Shown: in pieces, positions 41,053 to 45,623 of the stretch
Numbering within the stretch: position 1 is the stretch's first letter
Layout: every line of letters begins with the position of its first letter
NCBI GenBank assembly: GCA_964434955.1
Contig: CAYSXI010000018.1
Location: 1 to 45,623, forward strand
Direction: 5' to 3'
Source: JANQLU01 sp964434955
Lineage (GTDB): Bacteria; Planctomycetota; Planctomycetia; Pirellulales; Pirellulaceae
DNA: 45,623 nt
Position numbers and translations under genes: made by a program
The notes under the pieces: model-generated
What the model was told of the DNA's origin: nothing
Seen by the model: only the letters and a program-made list of their open reading frames with translations
Databases searched by the model: none

Positions 41053-42111
41053 TTACTTCTTCATCCGATTTGCTTCTTTGTAAACATCCAGCAAGCTGCC
41101 TGAACGTTTCTCACCTTTGTCATCGACATAGTGAGTTCCCGTGTTTCCTTGCTCCAGGTTTGAACGGGCTTTGTCATAAACCGAGTCTGGAAGCGCGACG
41201 TATTTCGCTTCTTCAACGATTTCACGAGCATTGTCGAGGTAGAAATCGACAAACTTCTGAACTTCCGTTTTCTTGTAGGAATTCGTGTTGACGTAGATAA
41301 ACAGCGGCCGACTAAATGGGGCATAGCTGGAATCTTCAATCGTCGCCATCGACGGAGCAACGGCCTTGCTGGTTTTTGGATTGACAATGGCAACGGCCTT
41401 CAAGTCATCCTTATTGGATTCGTAGTAAGCGTACCCAAAGAAACCAATTGCGAATTTGTTGCCCTTGACGCCTTGGACCAGAATTTTATCGTCCTCATTG
41501 GTCGAAATCTGGTCTTCTCGCATGCCCGACTCTTCCTTCTTGTCGATCACTTCAAGAAAGTAATCGTAAGTACCCGAAGCATCGCCGGGAGCGAAAACTT
41601 TGATTTCTTCTTCCGGCCAACCTTCTTTGACTTCACTCCACTTTTTGACGGCTTTGTCTTTGCGAAAAATCATCATCAATTGATCAATCGTAAGCTGATC
41701 AACGAAATCGTTTTCTTTGTTAACGGCAATGGTCAATCCGTCGTAAGCGACCGGAACCTCGATGAATTCAACGCCAGCGGCCTCACACGCATCAAGTTCT
41801 TTCTTTTTGATGGGACGAGATGCATCCGAAACGTCGCACTCTTTCTTTGCCAAAGCTTTGAATCCGTTACCGGATCCGTTGCCACCAACGGTGATGTTGA
41901 CGTTTGCGAAGTCACCATTGAATTTTTCTTTGGCTTTCAATGAAATAGGTTGAACGGTGCTAGAGCCCTCAATGGCGATATCACCTGTCAGGTTGGCCCC
42001 CGCCTTACCGCTCTTGTCTTTTCCCCCCTTGTCATCGTCACCACCACATCCGGCGATAATCGCACCGAACAACATGCAAACGACAAGAGTCGCAACTTGT
42101 TTGATTTTCAT
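41053..42111 (-). CDS. pstS: Phosphate-binding lipoprotein PstS
   Basis: A 352-residue protein. Lipoprotein signal peptide with lipobox IIAGC (Cys22), then a Gly/Asp/Lys-rich linker. Phosphate-binding motifs: AIEGSSTVQPIS (Ser/Thr cluster), GGNGSGNGFKAL, SDASRPIKKKEL and APGDASGTYDYFLEV. A PstS family member tethered to the outer face of the membrane that gives phosphate to PstCA. It is the first gene of the pst run after a 194-bp gap holding a Pho-box-like sequence. The C-terminal half (FVDFYLDNAREIVEEAKYV) matches the sub-family of planctomycetes and cyanobacteria. Confidence 0.95.
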   Translation of the reverse strand: MKIKQVATLVVCMLFGAIIAGCGGDDDKGGKDKSGKAGANLTGDIAIEGSSTVQPISLKAKEKFNGDFANVNITVGGNGSGNGFKALAKKECDVSDASRPIKKKELDACEAAGVEFIEVPVAYDGLTIAVNKENDFVDQLTIDQLMMIFRKDKAVKKWSEVKEGWPEEEIKVFAPGDASGTYDYFLEVIDKKEESGMREDQISTNEDDKILVQGVKGNKFAIGFFGYAYYESNKDDLKAVAIVNPKTSKAVAPSMATIEDSSYAPFSRPLFIYVNTNSYKKTEVQKFVDFYLDNAREIVEEAKYVALPDSVYDKARSNLEQGNTGTHYVDDKGEKRSGSLLDVYKEANRMKK

Positions 42112-42189
42112 TTTTCTGACTCGTATTGATCCTAAAATGACATGTCATCGCTTGAGGGCTTCAACAATAATTCCCCCAGCAAGCCGCAC

Positions 42190-42222
42190 ATGTTAATCGT
42201 GAAAAATTAAGAAAACGTTAAG
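42190..42222 (-). promoter_or_regulatory. Pho-box-like direct repeat and -10 before pstS
   Basis: Minus strand: CTTAACG (42222-42216), TTTT, CTTAATT (42211-42205), so two 7-mers at an 11-bp period, the PhoB geometry; a 9-bp spacer leads to a -10-like TAACAT (42195-42190). The CTTAAC core recalls the cyanobacterial Pho-box. A third, less regular TTAAC overlaps the -10. The pstS ATG is ~80 bp downstream. Confidence 0.6.
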
Positions 42223-42305
42223 ATACTATAAACATGAAGCCGGATTAAAGGACCCAATCCCGGGTTTTTGGCCATCTAAGGTCGTAAAAATTATGAAGCC
42301 GGTTT

Positions 42306-43673
42306 TTAAGGCCTTTTGAGCGTTACCGTGAAACGGGAGCCTTTCCCCAGCCGGCTGTCGATCTCGATTTTCCCTCCAAAAGACTGGACCATGTGTTTGA
42401 CGATCGAAAGCCCCAGGCCAGTCCCCCCAACATCTCGCGAGCGCGATTTATCGACTCGATAAAAACGTTCAAAAATTCGCTCTTGCTGGTCAAGCGCGAT
42501 CCCGATCCCCGTGTCGCTCACCTTCAGTTGCGACCATTCCTCATTTGATGCAATGGCCAACTTGACCTTGCCTTCGGATGGCGTGTAGCGAATTGCATTC
42601 CCGACCAGATTATCCAAAATCGTTCCCAAACCCTCTTCATCCACCATCGCCACCGCGTCATCGTCTGGAGTCTCGAAAATCAACTCCACGTTGGCCTGCA
42701 TCGCGGCCGACTGGAATCGCTGGATGCAATTGTTGCAAGCCATTGCCAGGGAAACCGGTTCAATTTCGAAATGATAGTGGCCAGACTCGACGCGAGACAA
42801 ATGGAGAAGGTCGCGAATCTGGTTCGAAAGACGATCGGCTGCCAGCTCGATCTGATCGACAAACTGAATATTCTTGGTTTGGTCATTGATCGCTCCCAGC
42901 TTGAGCGTCTCCGCATAGGCCTTGATTGAAGCCAGCGGAGTTTTCAATTCATGTGAGACATTGGTAAAAAAATCGCGCCGCATTGTCTCCAGTTGCCGAA
43001 GTTCAGTTACTTCGTGCATGACCAAAGCGAGACCATCCGCATTTTTCTTGCTGAAAGGCGTCGCCCGAACCGTAACGATCCTCCTTGGTGCGACGGTGGT
43101 CTCAAACTCGGCAACCGCTTTTTGATTCGACTCCTCGACCTGTGCGATCAACTGGTGCAATTGCGGAAGCCGGCAGATTTCCAGCAGGTTTCTACCCGTA
43201 ATCTGCTGGACTTGAATCGCCAACAAGTCGCGACTGGCATTGTTTGACAAGATGATGTTTCGATGAGTGTCAATCGCGAGGACGCCTTCATTCATTCCTT
43301 CGAGAACGGCGTCGAGCTGATCAATTTTTTGTCCAAGCCGTTCATCGCGGCCGACGATTTCCGACTCCATTTTCTCCATTCCGATCCGGACGATTTCCCA
43401 ATCGGTTGTCTCGCGCAAGGTCAGCGGTTTGCGTCGCTGGTCGGCACGGCGCTGGAGGAAGTCGACGGAACGATTTTTGAGCCCGGCCAGAGGAGCGAGA
43501 ATTCGATTCAGGCTGTAAATCCCAATTCCACTGACCAGCAAGCTCCATAGCAGGATCCCACACGCAAGAATGCTCCAATGCCGCTCGCGAAAGTAGAGCA
43601 AAAACGCCCCGAGAACGATTCCGCAGGAGAATACGAATGCGGCGATAAAGAGTCCGGTGCGCCGGTGATCCAT
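42306..43673 (-). CDS. phoR: PhoR-type sensor histidine kinase
   Basis: A 455-residue membrane kinase. Two membrane helices (~8-27 and ~34-52) are separated by a loop of only ~6 residues, so no periplasmic sensor exists; this is typical of PhoR, which gets its signal through PstB/PhoU. A HAMP-like linker, a PAS domain (~120-225: LEGMNEGVLAIDTHRNIILS) and the kinase follow: His241 in FFTNVSHELKTPLASI, N-box ILDNLVGNAIRY, G1 DTGIGI, G2 GGTGLGLSIV. The ATG has GGGGA 9 bp upstream. Separated from pstS by a regulatory gap, and from the NfeD-like gene by a divergent promoter region of 275 bp. Confidence 0.93.
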   Translation of the reverse strand: MDHRRTGLFIAAFVFSCGIVLGAFLLYFRERHWSILACGILLWSLLVSGIGIYSLNRILAPLAGLKNRSVDFLQRRADQRRKPLTLRETTDWEIVRIGMEKMESEIVGRDERLGQKIDQLDAVLEGMNEGVLAIDTHRNIILSNNASRDLLAIQVQQITGRNLLEICRLPQLHQLIAQVEESNQKAVAEFETTVAPRRIVTVRATPFSKKNADGLALVMHEVTELRQLETMRRDFFTNVSHELKTPLASIKAYAETLKLGAINDQTKNIQFVDQIELAADRLSNQIRDLLHLSRVESGHYHFEIEPVSLAMACNNCIQRFQSAAMQANVELIFETPDDDAVAMVDEEGLGTILDNLVGNAIRYTPSEGKVKLAIASNEEWSQLKVSDTGIGIALDQQERIFERFYRVDKSRSRDVGGTGLGLSIVKHMVQSFGGKIEIDSRLGKGSRFTVTLKRP

Positions 43674-43840
43674 CGTTTTGCCATCCCCGCGAGCAGGGAA
43701 GCCGGTAGATAATGTGCCAAAAAGGAGGTCTGTCTAGAATCGCCAGTTTAGTCTGCTGAACGGGGCCGTCGAGTGCCAGCAAGTATTGGATCCTTGGCAT
43801 GTTGCGAGAAAAAAAACAATTCCCGAAACAATGGTTAAGA

Positions 43841-43876
43841 TTCGCGATTTGTCCGCGAATTGTTGACAGATATAAT
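43841..43876 (+). promoter_or_regulatory. Promoter and inverted repeat before the NfeD-like gene
   Basis: TATAAT (43871-43876) is preceded at 16 bp by TTGTCC (43849-43854). An inverted repeat TTCGCG-N7-CGCGAA (43841-43859) overlaps the -35, which could be an operator. A TTGACA (43863-43868) is too near the -10 to be its -35. The NfeD-like ATG is at 43949. Confidence 0.5.
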
Positions 43877-43948
43877 TCCTTATCGGGATCCCTCCCCTCA
43901 TTTCATTGCGAGCTTCCCTCGCATTTCATCGCTCGGATTTTTTTCAAC

Positions 43949-45623
43949 ATGTTGAACAAAACACTTTTTCGCCCAAGCTTCCTCACTGCGGTCGTGGTTT
44001 TGCTTTTGGCCGGATTCAGTTCAACCCAGTCTTACGGATTCTTTCAAGACAACGAAAAAGACAAAGCTGCCGAAGAACAGGCAAGCGAATTGGAGCAGCG
44101 ACAGGGAATCCTGATTCAAATTCGGTTGCCCGTCACCGGTGAAACCAGTTCGCAAATCAAACAGGTCATCGCTCGACATTTGGAAACCATCCCAGTCACC
44201 GAAAAAGCAAACCAGCGCCCCGTGATGGTTTTGGAGTTTGACACGGCGAATGCTCGCAATGGCCGAGGCAGTGAATTCGAGGCTTGTTTGTCGCTTGCAC
44301 GGTACCTGACGTCTTCGCAGATGAATCAGGTTGAGACCGTCGCTTACGTACCGGAACCGAAAGGGATATTGGCCGATGCGGAAATTGACGGCCAATTGAA
44401 AAGTGAACTTTTTGGCCATCCAGTGTTAATCGCGATGGCTTGCAATCAAATCGTGATGCACCCCGAATCCCGGCTTGGGCAAGCGGGAATTGACGAAGAG
44501 TTTGTCGATTCGCTGATTGTCGCCGCGTACAAAGATATCGCCGGGAAACGCCTCACGCTTCCAACGGAAGTGGCCAATGCACTTGTTGATCCTGCAAGTT
44601 CACTTTTTCGAATCCAAACCGCAGACAACAAGAATCTTTTCGTAAACCGCGAAGAACTCAAGAAACTTGAAACCGATGGAAAGGTCGTCACTTCCGACAC
44701 CTTAACGGAATCCGGCTCACTTCCAATATTCGATAGTGGCCAGTTGTTTAACTACCAGTTGATCCGATTCCGTGCGAGCTCGCGGCGTGACATTGCACGC
44801 CGATTCAACTTGAAGCCCAACTCGCTCGAAGGCGATCCAACGTTTGGGAAAAAGTGGACCGGAATCCAGGTTAGCTTGGAACAGGCGATTGATCAGAAGA
44901 CGGTTTCCTGGGTAATCAATGCTCTCGAGAACCATTGGACAGAAGATTCCAACCTGATCATCATTCGCCTCGACACAGAACAGGTCGACGTTCGGGAAGC
45001 CATCCGCTTGGCGAGGCACCTCGCGAGTTACGATTCCAATCAAGTCCGCACGATCGCCTACGTCCCGAACCAGGCCAGAGCGGCAGCAGGGATTATTGCG
45101 TTGGCCTGCGATCACTTGGTCATGTCTCCGAACGCGGTGATCGGCGGGGGCACCGTCGACCTGACCAAACTTCAGGTCGATGAGTTGATCGGATCCATTC
45201 AGGACGTTGCTGAGACCAAGAATCGTGACTGGTCTCTGTTTGTTTCGATGCTCAATCCAACGACGCCCGTGTTTCGCTATCGGCAAAAAGAAACAGGGCA
45301 AATACGGCTTTTGAGTCGCGTTGAGCACGAAACACTGGATGACAAGGATGAATGGTTGCCACTCGGCGAACTCAATCTTGAAAATGGAATTGATGGCGAA
45401 ACAGCCGAGCAGTATTTTATCGCCCGCTATCTCGTAGACGACTTCGATCAACTCAAGACCTTTTATCAATTGAAAGACGACCCCAAGCTTCTCCAGCCAA
45501 CGTTGACCGATCGCTGGATTGAAAGCTTTGCCGGTTTTTTGGCTTCGCCGATTGTCGCCTTTTGGCTCTTGTTTGGCGCCATGTTTTTCATTTCTTCGGA
45601 GATGTCGCAACCGGGCGTCGGGG
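43949..45623 (+). CDS. NfeD/ClpP-class membrane serine-protease-like protein, 3' end outside window
   Basis: The frame stays open from the ATG at 43949 to the window end (558 codons). Residues ~1-29 are a signal peptide (FLTAVVVLLLAGFSS). Two tandem ClpP/crotonase-like domains follow: ~50-200 (GHPVLIAMACNQIVMHPES, LGQAG) and ~300-430 (RAAAGIIALACDHLVMSPN, VIGGGTVDL). The C-terminal visible part begins the membrane region (SPIVAFWLLFGAMFFISSEM) that in NfeD proteins carries several helices and an OB domain. In active family members a Ser stands in the R-A-A-S-A-G motif; here the second domain has RAAAG and the first LFGHPV, so both may be inactive. A 297-codon antisense frame (44717-45610) is rejected. 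Confidence 0.8.
   Translation, partial: MLNKTLFRPSFLTAVVVLLLAGFSSTQSYGFFQDNEKDKAAEEQASELEQRQGILIQIRLPVTGETSSQIKQVIARHLETIPVTEKANQRPVMVLEFDTANARNGRGSEFEACLSLARYLTSSQMNQVETVAYVPEPKGILADAEIDGQLKSELFGHPVLIAMACNQIVMHPESRLGQAGIDEEFVDSLIVAAYKDIAGKRLTLPTEVANALVDPASSLFRIQTADNKNLFVNREELKKLETDGKVVTSDTLTESGSLPIFDSGQLFNYQLIRFRASSRRDIARRFNLKPNSLEGDPTFGKKWTGIQVSLEQAIDQKTVSWVINALENHWTEDSNLIIIRLDTEQVDVREAIRLARHLASYDSNQVRTIAYVPNQARAAAGIIALACDHLVMSPNAVIGGGTVDLTKLQVDELIGSIQDVAETKNRDWSLFVSMLNPTTPVFRYRQKETGQIRLLSRVEHETLDDKDEWLPLGELNLENGIDGETAEQYFIARYLVDDFDQLKTFYQLKDDPKLLQPTLTDRWIESFAGFLASPIVAFWLLFGAMFFISSEMSQPGVG

Noticed and set aside
44717..45610. 297-codon minus-strand frame
   Set aside because: It is antisense to the NfeD-like gene, which has a signal peptide, two ClpP-like domains and a membrane segment.

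Overview
The window looks like a chromosomal segment of a planctomycete (Planctomycetota, Pirellulales-like). The signs are a CTPSR-type exported sulfatase, a DUF4159 protein, a sigma factor paired with a giant membrane anti-sigma-like VIT/VWA/DUF2135 protein, a RAYT transposase inside its REP repeats, a RedB-like thioredoxin-fold protein and a high density of two-component genes. All assignments come from reading motifs; no searches were run.

Layout. 1-1.55 kb: 3' end of a DUF4159 gene, then a REP-type repeat field that contains a 199-bp copy of that gene's 3' end, a RAYT transposase and 99-bp tandem repeats. 1.7-6.5 kb: ECF sigma factor and its probable anti-sigma/VIT-VWA partner. 6.6-12.3 kb: envelope and lipid genes (WecG/TagA glycosyltransferase, divergent polysaccharide deacetylase, GT4 glycosyltransferase, PlsC, CdsA) and rsmG. 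12.3-12.8 kb: a gene-free gap that looks like a free-standing structured RNA gene with its own promoter and terminator. 12.8-17.1 kb: secreted metallophosphoesterase, small lipoprotein, sulfatase and an endonuclease/exonuclease/phosphatase-fold lipoprotein.

17.1-36 kb is signalling on the minus strand. The upstream part is one tightly packed run of 11 genes (35946 down to 23920): CheY, a small unknown protein, CheW, a methyl-accepting protein without a periplasmic domain, a CheA-receiver hybrid kinase, a receiver-PATAN(DUF4388) protein, an FHA-coiled-coil protein, a coiled-coil protein, an FGE-fold protein lacking the catalytic cysteines, a zinc-ribbon GTPase, and a GAP1-N-like protein overlapping the GTPase. 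No CheR or CheB is present. I consider this the most interesting system: a chemosensory array apparently wired to a GTPase/GAP1 module instead of a flagellar motor. Downstream follow a RedB-like protein, three more histidine kinases, a receiver with Asp replaced by Glu, and a single-domain receiver; some of these genes are joined by ATGA overlaps.

36.5-43.7 kb is a complete phosphate-starvation locus, transcribed phoR, pstS, pstC, pstA, pstB, phoU, phoB. It has a Pho-box-like 11-bp-period repeat before pstS and an intrinsic terminator between pstS and pstC. At the right edge a plus-strand NfeD/ClpP-class membrane protein runs off the window.
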